64,000 nt of DNA from Cyclina sinensis. Its lineage: Eukaryota; Mollusca; Bivalvia; Venerida; Veneridae. The notes beneath the pieces are model-generated. The model searched no databases and had not been told where the DNA came from. It saw only the letters and a list, made by a program, of their open reading frames with translations. Shown piece by piece: positions 36,563-45,679 of the stretch. How positions within the stretch are numbered: the first letter of the stretch is position 1; each line of letters begins with the position of its first letter. The position numbers and the translations under genes are program-made. Where the stretch lies: assembly GCA_012932295.1 (NCBI GenBank), contig JAAONU010000011.1, forward strand, positions 15,336,136 through 15,400,135. Reading direction: 5' to 3'.

Positions 36563-37100
36563 CCCGTTCGACGCCGCACACCCGTTCGGATACGCACACT
36601 CGTTCGACGCCGCACAAACGTTCGGACACACACACCCGTTCGAAGCCGCACAACCGTTCGGATACACACACTCGTTCGACGCCGCACAACCGTTCGGATA
36701 CGCACACCTATTCGGATACGCACACCCGTTCGACGCCGAACAACCGTTCGGATACACATACCCGTTCGACGCCGCACACCCGTTCGGATACGCACACTCG
36801 TTCGACGCCGCACAACCGTTCGGACACACACACCCGTTCGACGCCGCACAACCGTTCGGATACACACACCCGTTCGACGGCGCACACCCGTTCGGATACG
36901 CACACCTATTCGGATACGCACACCCGTTCGACGCCGCACACACATTGACGCCGCACACCCGTTCGGATACACACACCTGTTCGGACACGCACACCCGTTC
37001 GGATACGAACACCAGTTCGGATAAGCACACACATTTGAATACGCGCCCCCGTTCGGATACGCACACACGTTCGGATACGCACACACATTCGACGCTGCGC
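36563..37100 (+). repeat. CpG-rich 18-bp repeat array in the leader
   Basis: About 30 tandem 18-mers of two alternating kinds, ttcgacgccgcacacccg and ttcggatacgcacactcg, form a 36-bp higher-order unit; the last 150 bp are more degenerate. It is strikingly CpG-rich in an AT-rich window. Because 18 is a multiple of 3, reading frames up to 224 codons stay open in several frames on both strands. They start from non-ATG codons or inside the array and have no independent coding support. It lies between the primer site and gag, upstream of a splice acceptor. Confidence 0.9.
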
Positions 37101-37168
37101 ATCTGTTCTTATCAACGCTTGCATAATATAATATAATATACCAATAAAAGAAAGAGATTGCAGTATTT

Positions 37169-37208
37169 GTGTTTTCTTTTATTATTTCTTCATTTCATTA
37201 CTTAACAG
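37169..37208 (+). promoter_or_regulatory. Splice-acceptor-like site before gag
   Basis: A long pyrimidine-rich tract (gttttcttttattatttc...) ends 'cattacttaacag' with AG at 37207-37208, 21 nt before the gag ATG. It could remove the repetitive leader from a spliced mRNA. No convincing donor was identified, so splicing is only a possibility. Confidence 0.4.
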
Positions 37209-37229
37209 AAAGCTCAAATAACCTCTAGC

Positions 37230-38150
37230 ATGGCTGACCAACAGGAATCGGATTCTGAAGTAGATTTTAATATGAATCATCAAGGTGGGACTGATGAAGC
37301 TGGAGACATGGGAGATGAAGGAGACCATGTTTACATTGCAAGGCAACATTATATACGACGCCAAGCACCAAATATAAAGCCTGATTCCTTTACTGGAGAA
37401 GACGACTGGGATGTATACCAGGCATATTTTGAGGATTGTGCAGAACTTGCAGAATGGTCAGACAAAGAGAAACTTTTATACCTAGCAACATCACTAAAGG
37501 GACAGGCTAGGCTTCATTATAGCTCCTTGGCGCCTCATGAAAAACGTTCATACAAAGTTCTTACAAATCATCTAGCACAAAGGTTTGGCAGCAGAAGACA
37601 GGCTAATAGATGGCTATCCAAAATTCAGACACGTACTAGACAAAAGAATGAAACAGTGGCCGAATTTGGGGACAAGATTCGGCTGTATGCTCAAAAGGCT
37701 TATGTGTCACTTGATCCAGTAGCTCAAGAGATGCTAGCACTGGAACATTTCTACAAAAGCTTTTCGCCGGAAATGAGGTGCCGATTGATGGATAAAAGCT
37801 GTAGAACAATCAGGGAAGCAGTGGAGATAGTCGAACGATACGAGGACGTGCTAGGGAGAGCAAGCACATCTGCTGGGACGATCAGAGGTGTAGCCGCAGA
37901 GAAGTTGAGGGATGTGAAACCTGCCGACTTGAAAGATGACACAGAACTTAAGACCATAAAAGAAGCAATCCAGAGGATTGAGACACGTCTAGATAGACTT
38001 GAAGCAACTGATAGGAAGCCTATAAGTGACAGATCGTGCTTTACATGTGGAGCCAGAGATCATTTTTGGAGGCAATGTCCACAAAAGAATAGGCAACCAA
38101 ATAAAACCCACCTTATGAACCAGGAAAACTTCAGACCGTCATCTCGGTAG
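37230..38150 (+). CDS. gag: Gag (capsid and nucleocapsid)
   Basis: 306 residues from an ATG. An acidic N-terminal segment (1-30) is followed by a capsid-like retrotransposon Gag domain (about 45-165, with 'WDVYQAYFEDCAE' and 'LHYSSLAPHEKRSYKVL'). A mostly helical linker follows, and then one CCHC zinc knuckle, C270-x2-C-x4-H-x4-C283, in a basic tail. Gag forms the cytoplasmic particle, and the knuckle binds the element's RNA. The frame is intact. It ends in TAG at 38148-38150, 8 nt before the first ATG of pol, which is in the -1 frame. The pol frame is open only about 45 nt back into gag, so either a frameshift in that window or stop-restart must produce Pol. No canonical slippery heptamer is evident. 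Confidence 0.95.
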   Translation: MADQQESDSEVDFNMNHQGGTDEAGDMGDEGDHVYIARQHYIRRQAPNIKPDSFTGEDDWDVYQAYFEDCAELAEWSDKEKLLYLATSLKGQARLHYSSLAPHEKRSYKVLTNHLAQRFGSRRQANRWLSKIQTRTRQKNETVAEFGDKIRLYAQKAYVSLDPVAQEMLALEHFYKSFSPEMRCRLMDKSCRTIREAVEIVERYEDVLGRASTSAGTIRGVAAEKLRDVKPADLKDDTELKTIKEAIQRIETRLDRLEATDRKPISDRSCFTCGARDHFWRQCPQKNRQPNKTHLMNQENFRPSSR

Positions 38151-38158
38151 GTCGTGAG

Positions 38159-41100
38159 ATGACGGAAGTTGAGTTGGAGGGAAATCGACCTAGTCATTGT
38201 GAAACAACATTCAAACAAAATATCAAGCCATTTAGAATTGGCCAGGTAGAAAGAAAACAATTTTCTTGGGATAATGGACTATATGTTAGAGGTAGCATGA
38301 ATCAAACACATGTAGACTTTTTGATTGACAGCGGGGCCACTTCATCTTTGATATCTAAGGAAACGTATGAGAAATGCGGAGGAGAAGGCAGGTACCCACT
38401 TGATAAAAGGAAAATTGATGTACAATCAGTTAATGGCACCAACATTATAATACATGGTCTGATAAAGGTAGAAATAGAATTTGGACGATTCAGAGTTAAA
38501 ATGGCTCTAATCGTTTGTGATATTTCTTTGCCAGGCCTCTTGGGTCAGGATTTTATTATGGAAAATATCAAACATTGGGACCTGGAAACGTTGGAGCTTG
38601 GTACTAGGAGTGGACATACCATACAATGTATGATGATAAAAGATGACAACAACAGAGTTTGTAGAGTTATAGTGGAAAAAGAAATTCAAGTACCATCAAA
38701 CACTTACATGTTAGTGCCAGTGAAGATACCGAGTCACCAAACGCTTCCCGAAGTTGCATTTGTAAGTGAGACAAAGATGGAGAAAATAGTTGAAGTAAAG
38801 ATAATCAATGGATTATTAGACCCTCATCGAAATGAAGCGTTCATTGGAGTGATGAATGATAGTGACGCAGTGTATACTTTGAAAAGGGGACAAGAAATAG
38901 GTCAGTGTTATCCTACACAGGAAGATTCAGGAGAAATGAATACGGACACTGAGAAGGTACAAACATGTGCTGCAACAATGCACAGCGATATCGAAGATCC
39001 TGGAAGATCCAGGCAAAATATTTTACCGGAACATATTAAGTCAATGTTTGACAAAGGGAAAGAACATTTGAATGAAGGTGACAGGGAGAAATTTGCATCG
39101 TTGCTTTACAAATATCGGGATGTCTTCTCGAAAGGCTCCGATGACCTTGGATGCACTAATCTGGTGAAACACAAAATCAACACAGGAATCTCCTCACCCA
39201 TACGACAACCAGTTAGAAGACAACCTTATGGGAAGCGTGATATAGAAACAGAGGAAGTGAATAAAATGCTCGACAGAGGAATAATCGAGCCTTCAAACAG
39301 CCCTTGGTCCTCTCCTGTTGTGCTTGTCTCGAAGAAGGATGGAACAACTAGATTCTGCATAGATTACCGGAAATTAAATGAGGTGACTGTTCAAGATGCG
39401 TATCCCATACCAAGGGTAGATGATTGTCTTGATTCTCTTTCGGGATCCAAGTGGTTCAACACTATGGACCTCTGTAGTGGTTTCTGGCAAATAGAAATGG
39501 AGGAAGAAGACAAAATAAAGACTGCATTCTCGACAAGTAGCCAGGGTTTATTTCATTTCCGAGTTATGCCATTCGGGCTTGTTAATTCTCCCTCGACCTT
39601 CCAAAGACTAATGGAGACAGTTTTGAGAGGAATTCAGTGGGTTGAATCACTTCTTTATATGGATGATATAATAACCCCAGGAGAGTCAGTTGATCAATGT
39701 TTAGTCCGTCTAGAGCATGTCTTCGAAAGGCTTCGCAAAGCGAGACTCAAACTGAAGCCATCAAAATGTGTATTCTTCCAAAAATCTGTACGTTTTCTTG
39801 GTCATGTCGTGTCAGAGGAGGGCATCGAAACAGACCCTGAGAAAATCAAAGCTGTGCAGGATTGGCCAACACCAAGAAACTGTAAGGAAGTGCGCAGTTT
39901 TCTTGGGTTAGCTTCTTATTATAGAAAATTTGTTAAAGGATTTTCAAATGTAGCCAGACCGTTGCACAAACTCTGTGAGAAAAACAGTAGGTTCATTTGG
40001 ACAGTCGAGTGTCAGGAGTCATTTGACCTGCTCAAACAAGCACTGACCACAACGCCAGTGCTTGCATATCCGGTATTAGGCTCACCATTCATACTCGATA
40101 CTGATTCTTCTGATATTTCATCTGGAGCCGTGCTAAGCCAAATGCAGGATGGTAAAGAAAGGGTAATCGCCTACATGAGCAAAGCCATGAACTTGCACGA
40201 ACGGTCTTATTGTGTTACCAGAAAAGAAATGCTAGCAGTCATTACGGCTTTGAAACACTTCCACAGTTATCTATATGGCCAGGATGTACTTTTAAGGACT
40301 GACAATTCAGCCGTCAGTTGGATGAGGTCACTTAAAGTTCCAACTGGACAAGTCGCTCGATGGCTACAAGAATTGAACACCTATAATCTAACTGTTGTAC
40401 ATCGAAGTGGGAAGAGCCATGCCAATGCCGATGCGCTCTCGAGAAGGCCCTGTAAATCGTGCAAACACCAACAAGAGATACAGAATGACTTTGAGAAAAA
40501 TAACAAGACGTCCAATGAATGCAAGGAAGAGCACATCAGGGTTTTTACCATAAGTCAGACACAGGATGCATCATCTGCATTGTCAAACAATCACTTTCTC
40601 TTAGATGGGTGGGATCCTATGGATTTATCAACAAGCCAGAATCAAGATATAGATATAGCCAAGATCAAAATGGACTTGCAGGATGGTGAAAAGAGACCCG
40701 GTTGGACAGAAATTTCTGCTTGTTCCTCCTACCTGAAAACATTATGGCGGCAATGGGATCGACTGGAAATCATCGGGAATCTTCTTTACCGGCGATTTGA
40801 AACAGACGACGGAGATACAATTTATCAACTGGTAACGCCAAAGGATAGACAACACGATGTTATAAGATATCACCACAACACACGGTGCAGTGGGCATCTC
40901 GGTATAGAAAAAACACTTGGAAAGATTAGACAAGCATTCTATTGGCCAGGGATGGTAGACACGGTAAAGAGATATTGTCTAGAATGCGACGAATGTGCAG
41001 CAGCAAAATTATCAAGAACTGCAAACAAAGCTCCTCTAGGACAGTACGTTGTCGGGGAACCAGGAGAGAGGCTAATGATAGATATTCTTGGGCCACTTCC

Positions 41101-41956
41101 GGTTACCACCTGCGGAAACAAGTACATCCTTGTGATGGCGGACTGGTTCACAAAGTGGACCGAAAGTGTGGCTTTACCTGACACAGAATCAAAAACTGTT
41201 GCTAAGGCACGGGTGGAGACATACATATGCAGATTCGGCGTGCCTTTACAGATATATACAGATCAAGGAAAATGTTTCGAGTCAAAGCTAATGGAGGATC
41301 TTTGTAAATTTTTGGATATAGAGAAGACACATGCTACATCTCTGCGCCCCCAGGCAAATGGTTTAATTGAGGTCTTCAATAAGACTCTTATTTCTATGCT
41401 GAAAGCATACTGTAGTGATCGACAGAACTGCTGGGATGCTTACCTTCAACAGGTAAAGATGGCGTACCGTAGCTCTCCGCATAGTAGTTCAAAATTAAGT
41501 CCAAATAAGATGGTGTTCGGTCGAGAAATAATGTTACCGATGCATGCCTTTATCGGTCGTCCTAAATCGGAAAACAAATCCGACTTAAACGAGTACGTCA
41601 TGAATCTCGAAGACAAACTGAAGACATGTCATGACATAGCTAGGGCAAATTTGAAGGTCGCAGCTAAATATCAAAAGAAGCATTATGACTGCAAATCTCG
41701 GAAACGCAAGGCATATTCGCAAGGACAGTTGGTTTGGCTACATGACCCTACGAGAAAAGTCGGAGTCAGTTCGAAACTCGTCAACAAGTGGAAAGGACCG
41801 TTCTTGGTGACAAGGACTGTCGATGACTTGGTTTGTATGGTAAAACGAACATCAACTGGCAAACCAAAAGCTTATCACATCGATAGACTGTATCCATACT
41901 GTGGTAATAAGGTCCCCATTTGGGTACGCAAGGAAATGCAACGTTGCCAAATGTAG
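38159..41956 (+). CDS. pol: Pol polyprotein: protease, reverse transcriptase, RNase H, integrase
   Basis: 1265 residues, uninterrupted. Aspartic protease with DSGA at 57-60. Reverse transcriptase about 345-560, with the catalytic YMDD at 500-503. RNase H about 630-760, with its acidic residues in DTDSSD, RKEML, RTDNS and NADALSR contexts. Integrase zinc finger H906-x6-H913-x29-C943-x2-C946. Integrase core D975, D1035, E1071 (35 residues between the last two). C-terminal GPF-type segment ('WKGPFLV') without a chromodomain. Domain order and motifs are those of Ty3/Gypsy elements. All catalytic residues are present, so the enzyme may be active. The residue after the last Glu is Val where Arg is common. 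It probably acts in the cytoplasmic particle and then in the nucleus. Confidence 0.97.
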   Translation: MTEVELEGNRPSHCETTFKQNIKPFRIGQVERKQFSWDNGLYVRGSMNQTHVDFLIDSGATSSLISKETYEKCGGEGRYPLDKRKIDVQSVNGTNIIIHGLIKVEIEFGRFRVKMALIVCDISLPGLLGQDFIMENIKHWDLETLELGTRSGHTIQCMMIKDDNNRVCRVIVEKEIQVPSNTYMLVPVKIPSHQTLPEVAFVSETKMEKIVEVKIINGLLDPHRNEAFIGVMNDSDAVYTLKRGQEIGQCYPTQEDSGEMNTDTEKVQTCAATMHSDIEDPGRSRQNILPEHIKSMFDKGKEHLNEGDREKFASLLYKYRDVFSKGSDDLGCTNLVKHKINTGISSPIRQPVRRQPYGKRDIETEEVNKMLDRGIIEPSNSPWSSPVVLVSKKDGTTRFCIDYRKLNEVTVQDAYPIPRVDDCLDSLSGSKWFNTMDLCSGFWQIEMEEEDKIKTAFSTSSQGLFHFRVMPFGLVNSPSTFQRLMETVLRGIQWVESLLYMDDIITPGESVDQCLVRLEHVFERLRKARLKLKPSKCVFFQKSVRFLGHVVSEEGIETDPEKIKAVQDWPTPRNCKEVRSFLGLASYYRKFVKGFSNVARPLHKLCEKNSRFIWTVECQESFDLLKQALTTTPVLAYPVLGSPFILDTDSSDISSGAVLSQMQDGKERVIAYMSKAMNLHERSYCVTRKEMLAVITALKHFHSYLYGQDVLLRTDNSAVSWMRSLKVPTGQVARWLQELNTYNLTVVHRSGKSHANADALSRRPCKSCKHQQEIQNDFEKNNKTSNECKEEHIRVFTISQTQDASSALSNNHFLLDGWDPMDLSTSQNQDIDIAKIKMDLQDGEKRPGWTEISACSSYLKTLWRQWDRLEIIGNLLYRRFETDDGDTIYQLVTPKDRQHDVIRYHHNTRCSGHLGIEKTLGKIRQAFYWPGMVDTVKRYCLECDECAAAKLSRTANKAPLGQYVVGEPGERLMIDILGPLPVTTCGNKYILVMADWFTKWTESVALPDTESKTVAKARVETYICRFGVPLQIYTDQGKCFESKLMEDLCKFLDIEKTHATSLRPQANGLIEVFNKTLISMLKAYCSDRQNCWDAYLQQVKMAYRSSPHSSSKLSPNKMVFGREIMLPMHAFIGRPKSENKSDLNEYVMNLEDKLKTCHDIARANLKVAAKYQKKHYDCKSRKRKAYSQGQLVWLHDPTRKVGVSSKLVNKWKGPFLVTRTVDDLVCMVKRTSTGKPKAYHIDRLYPYCGNKVPIWVRKEMQRCQM

Positions 41957-42414
41957 GATAAATATGTCAAGATCATGTTAACGTATCCACTGACTTCAAC
42001 TTTGTATTGTAGATGGATGTAAATAAACAAAATAAATGTACAAGTTAGTTTTTATCACAGTGTATATTATGTATAACAATATATAAAATTTTAATATGTG
42101 AACAAATGTAAGTTTTGAACAGATAACATGTGTAAAATTGTGTAAAATTTACATGTTCAACAGGCAACATGTGTAGAATTGTGTAAAATATGTGTTCAAT
42201 ATGTAAAATAAAAAATAAAAACTTTTCGAATTTTGACTAGTACAAAATATTGTCTACAGAAGCTTTTCGCTAATTTTTTTTCGGGAGAACAGGTATAGTC
42301 TTCGTCGCAACTCCTGTGGGTGGCCGAACCTTTATCTTTCTTTGTATTTACAAAAATCTTTCATTGTATGTGCTAACTGTAACAAACAAAACTAACAACA
42401 GACGTTCTTTATAG
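41957..42414 (+). other. Non-coding gap between pol and ORF3, ending in a splice-acceptor-like site
   Basis: AT-rich, with short imperfect repeats of 'acatgtgtaaaattgtg' (42126-42215) and an 'aataaatg' string at 42029. It ends 'actaac...gttctttatag', with AG at 42413-42414: a consensus-like branch point and pyrimidine tract. The ORF3 frame is closed upstream (TAA at about 42378), so its first zinc-binding pair, coded at 42422-42433, needs an upstream exon or a different start. Confidence 0.55.
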
Positions 42415-42421
42415 GGAAACA

Positions 42422-43540
42422 TGTTGGCTTTGTCCTGCTATGTTCCGCACGTGGGGAGCCCTCAAGTCGCATTTGATTGGTTCTGCTCATCGGTGCCTGA
42501 CTGTTTTGTGTCCCTGGTGTCCAGGAAAAGAGAAGACGTTTACCAGGATCTCAGACTTAGAAAGTCATGTAAGGGGCAGCGCTCATACTGATGAAGCCTG
42601 GAGAAGCAAGGAAATGTTTTCCCGACAGGCTGGATTTTACTTTGCGGTGAATCCCATCGACTACGCCAAGGTAACTGAGTCCGTCATCCCATATGACAGT
42701 GAGTTGGCTTACTCTATAAGGAAAGAGTTCAGGAGTTGGGCAGAGGGGTTTGAAGATAGGAAAGATAGGCTGGATAAGTTGAACAAAGGTTGGAAAGAGG
42801 GGGAAGAATGGTCTAGGAAGAAAGAACGAAGAGGAAGGTCAGTGAGCAGTGAATGTCCTAATAAGACTATGAACAAACATGAAGAGGTATCAAGGAGCAA
42901 CAGAGGAGGAAAGAGACAAACAGAGTGTTTTGAGAGTGACATGAAAAAGAAACTAAAGACATCAGAAAAAGGAAAGATTAACAAAGAGCGGAAGACATTA
43001 GAAAATGACTCAAAAGCAGAAAACAAGGAAAATGAGATATTGGACAGTAATACAAATAGGGAACAAAAACTATCAGAAACAGGACATGGAAACAGGAAAC
43101 AAGACACAGGTGGAGATAACATAAGACAAAAGATATCAGAAAAAGGAGACGCATATAAGGAACAAAAGACATCAGAGGAAGGAGATTTCTATGACTATGA
43201 ATTTGATTGTGAAGTGGCAGAGGAGAGACCGGAAACAGAAACTGCAGTTCAGGCGATATTGAGGGATATGGGTGAATCAGGAATTGAAAATGCAGATAGT
43301 TCAGGGCAAGACAATATTGATAAATTTAAGGCTACGAAGGTTTGTGGAAATGGGGATGCGACACTGTGCTTAAACTATAGGACAGGGGAGTTTCTTCCTC
43401 TTCTTGATTCGGAAGATGTTGAAAAAGAATTGAACTCTGGGATTGAGAGTCACTTAAAAGTTAACACTGTCACTGGAGGTGAGGGAACAGGTTGTGAAGG
43501 AGGAATTGGGGCAAATGTAGGAATCAAATACGGAAGTTAG
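42422..43540 (+). CDS. ORF3a: accessory two-zinc-finger protein, N-terminal part
   Basis: The first ATG is at 42440, but the frame already codes CWLCPA just upstream (42422-42439). With that, finger 1 is C-x2-C-x12-H-x5-H, and finger 2 follows (CPWC ... ESHVRGSAH, C-x2-C-x15-H-x5-H). An acidic/basic, Lys-Glu-rich, probably disordered or coiled tail makes up about residues 100-280. There is no signal peptide or membrane segment, so it is not an envelope. The frame ends in TAG (43538-43540), and the same frame reopens at once in ORF3b. C2H2 fingers could bind DNA, RNA or a host protein; no role is known. The start by splicing onto an upstream exon is inferred from the AG at 42414. Confidence 0.75.
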   Translation, partial: CWLCPAMFRTWGALKSHLIGSAHRCLTVLCPWCPGKEKTFTRISDLESHVRGSAHTDEAWRSKEMFSRQAGFYFAVNPIDYAKVTESVIPYDSELAYSIRKEFRSWAEGFEDRKDRLDKLNKGWKEGEEWSRKKERRGRSVSSECPNKTMNKHEEVSRSNRGGKRQTECFESDMKKKLKTSEKGKINKERKTLENDSKAENKENEILDSNTNREQKLSETGHGNRKQDTGGDNIRQKISEKGDAYKEQKTSEEGDFYDYEFDCEVAEERPETETAVQAILRDMGESGIENADSSGQDNIDKFKATKVCGNGDATLCLNYRTGEFLPLLDSEDVEKELNSGIESHLKVNTVTGGEGTGCEGGIGANVGIKYGS

Positions 43541-44203
43541 GAGGTTGAAGAAGTGGGGAATAAACAAAATATGGGACAAAGATCTATGGGGGACATTAGG
43601 GAAATCAAAGTAGGAAATAGGAGTCAGGAAATGGAGGATTCACTTCCAACGACTGACTCGTCATCGTCATCAGGCACATCCTCAGTAACCAGTTTGAGTG
43701 TGTCACACTCAACTTTGCGGGATAGAGCCATAAAACTTTTGAAAATGGGGGTGATGCCTCTTTGTCCTCCCGCGAGGAGAGCTTGGACTCGGGAAATTGA
43801 AGTTGATGTTTTGGACATTAAAATGAAATGGCCACCCAGGAATTGGCGAGAGCTCACCCCGGAAAACAGACTTTTTGCTATGGAACAAATGGCTTTGTTT
43901 TTAGAAAGAAAAAACAATCTGGAATTTCCTGTCATTTCTAAAAAGTTATTGTGTGATAAATATTCATTTTTAATGCTTGATGGCCAAGATAAACCTGTAG
44001 TCAGTAACAGTGAAGCAGAGAAAATACCTGACAAAATTAGACAATATAATTTATCTTATCTGAGGGGAATAATTAAAAGCGAAATCCCAGATTCTCAGCA
44101 AGCTTGGTCAATAGTTAAGTCCTTAGAAAAAGCTGACCGTTGGACTGACACAGATGACATAATTAAAGTGTTGGAGGAAGGGGGCATAAAAGTAAAAATT
44201 TAA
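43541..44203 (+). CDS. ORF3b: in-frame continuation after TAG, unidentified domain
   Basis: In exactly the same frame as ORF3a (43553-42440 is divisible by 3), open for 220 codons to a TAA. The first ATG is at 43571. It has a Ser/Thr-rich linker (DSSSSSGTSSVTSLS) and then a compact segment with WPPRNWRELTPENRLFAMEQ. It ends in Lys/Glu-rich helices. I do not recognise the fold. Continuity suggests one original protein of about 590 residues, now with one amber codon between its zinc-finger part and this part. Either TAG is read through (the next base is G), ORF3b restarts at 43571, or the stop is a single nonsense mutation in this copy. Confidence 0.7.
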   Translation, partial: EVEEVGNKQNMGQRSMGDIREIKVGNRSQEMEDSLPTTDSSSSSGTSSVTSLSVSHSTLRDRAIKLLKMGVMPLCPPARRAWTREIEVDVLDIKMKWPPRNWRELTPENRLFAMEQMALFLERKNNLEFPVISKKLLCDKYSFLMLDGQDKPVVSNSEAEKIPDKIRQYNLSYLRGIIKSEIPDSQQAWSIVKSLEKADRWTDTDDIIKVLEEGGIKVKI

Positions 44204-44503
44204 AGTAATGTAATGGCAAAATGTAAACTCTTCACTTGTATTGAGGTTGTTTCAGAATGATTAGGGAGTAGTTATTTTCTTTAAGCATTTAAGCATTGTT
44301 CAGATGAAATTAAATTAGTTGCTTGTTTTAATTTACTAATGTTCACATGTACTAAACTTTGTTAAAATATGTGATATTCTTCAATTGTAAAATTGTTGCT
44401 TGCATATGTTTAAATGATATTGACAAAAGACTATTGTTTCTCTTTCATTTCCTTAGTTATTTCTAGGTACTGATGATTGTAATCCAGGAGGATTACTTTT
44501 ACT
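44204..44503 (+). other. 3' untranslated region of the retrotransposon
   Basis: AT-rich and non-coding; leads to the polypurine tract. Nothing else is recognised. Confidence 0.6.
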
Positions 44504-44516
44504 AGGGTGGGGAGAG
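44504..44516 (+). promoter_or_regulatory. Polypurine tract
   Basis: 'agggtggggagag', nearly all purine, directly abuts the 3' LTR start, the position at which plus-strand synthesis is primed. It fixes the LTR boundary at 44517. Confidence 0.85.
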
Positions 44517-45601
44517 TGTAATATGAATACCCCCCCTTATGTAGAACTTTTTCTAAAACGTATGCTAAGTTTATTGATGCTTGAGACAGTGTAAATCATC
44601 ACATTGATAAGCTTCATAGTGTTATAGTATACTCAGGATGCCAGGATAGCTGCTTGTAAACTTTGGTAGACTTTTGACAGGTCACGAAAATTAATGACAA
44701 TTCATACTTCCATATTAATCGTTAACGGAACTGATGCAATGAACGCATGTATTTAAACTATATGTTTCAGAGAAAATATTCCTCTCTCAAATATTTAATG
44801 ACATATGGATAGAGTCTTTTCCTTTCATAATGAAATGCAGAATTAATCTACTTCCGTGTTTTGTAAACACTGACGTCACAGTGCATGCTTGGTTTTGTCT
44901 AAAACCTGAACAATTACGGACCAGAATGTTTACATTAGAAATTACTAAATTAAAGGGACTTAAGGGGTTGCTTGGACGACCATATAAAGTTATTTTATTG
45001 GAATCTGCGTGGACTGTTCGGATCTATTTTCTTTCGGTGTATGTGCCGAACGACCAGCCATTGGTCGAGATGGAAAGCTTTGGCGCCAAAATGGACGTTC
45101 TACAATCTGATTGGGCGAGAGCGTAGCGGTGCTTAAGCGCTCAGTGATTTGCAAGTTTTCGAGGCGGGGAATTTGAATATATTGCCCGTACGGCGTTCTT
45201 CGAGGGCTTTCTGGATTTAGACTTTCAGTAGTAAACTTTGGTTTCAGACACTTTGTTTTTTTATTAGACTTTATTAAGCTCCATAAGAGATAAGAAAGGT
45301 TTAGATTTTGTTCTAAATAATTCACGGGGCATTTTCCTTGGAACTGGATTCTTGCAGTGGAACACAAGATGGAGCGGATGTAACTAACGCTTTTTTTTTT
45401 TACCTTTAGTAACATATCTAACACAGTTATCTTCTTAATAAGTCATTTTATTCATTATACTCAATTACTGTAGATTCTTTAGCTTAATAAATCATTTGTT
45501 CTTAAGCATAGACAAGCTCTTTGTTGTATAATATCGAGGCACCCACGGGTCGGAATTTTCCTTTTTTTTGGGGGGTTCGAAAACGGCTCAAAAACATTAC
45601 A
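44517..45601 (+). repeat. 3' LTR (1085 bp)
   Basis: Same length as the 5' LTR, with four substitutions. It carries the same CRE (44871-44878), TATA box (44983-44989) and AATAAA (45486-45491). Confidence 0.95.
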
Positions 45602-45679
45602 CTATGTTTGTTGATCTCTCAAACTGCACGTCACAAGCTAGGATACTAATTTGACCGTCTCTTTTGTATGAAATTGCAA

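Larger units (their letters stand above)
35411..45601 (+). mobile_element. Full-length Ty3/Gypsy-type LTR retrotransposon with extra 3' ORF
   Basis: 10,191 bp. Flanking 1085-bp LTRs (TGTAAT...ATTACA) differ at only four positions. Order: LTR, primer-binding site, CpG-rich leader array, gag, pol, additional zinc-finger frame with one internal TAG, polypurine tract, LTR. The pol order protease-RT-RNase H-integrase is that of Metaviridae (Ty3/Gypsy). Flanks are 'tatat' before and 'ctatgt' after, so the target duplication is imperfect or one base off (tatat/tatgt). The near-identical LTRs and open gag and pol suggest a recent insertion that may still be competent in trans. Confidence 0.95.

Noticed and set aside
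36563..37100. CRISPR-like array
   Set aside because: Units are directly adjacent 18-mers without unique spacers, inside an LTR retrotransposon of a eukaryote.
36462..37136. Frames of 176-224 codons on both strands across the leader array
   Set aside because: The 18-bp period keeps many frames open at once, and starts are non-ATG or inside the array; there is no domain and no sign that one frame is favoured.
38104..38150. Canonical -1 frameshift site between gag and pol
   Set aside because: 'ggaaaac' is present but does not fit X-XXY-YYZ in the gag frame; no clear downstream structure.
42440..44203. Envelope gene after pol
   Set aside because: No signal peptide, no transmembrane segment, no glycosylation- or fusion-like features; instead two C2H2 fingers and a charged soluble tail.
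35406..45607. Clean target-site duplication for the Gypsy element
   Set aside because: Flanks are tatat and tatgt/ctatg; one mismatch and an ambiguous LTR end, so not claimed.
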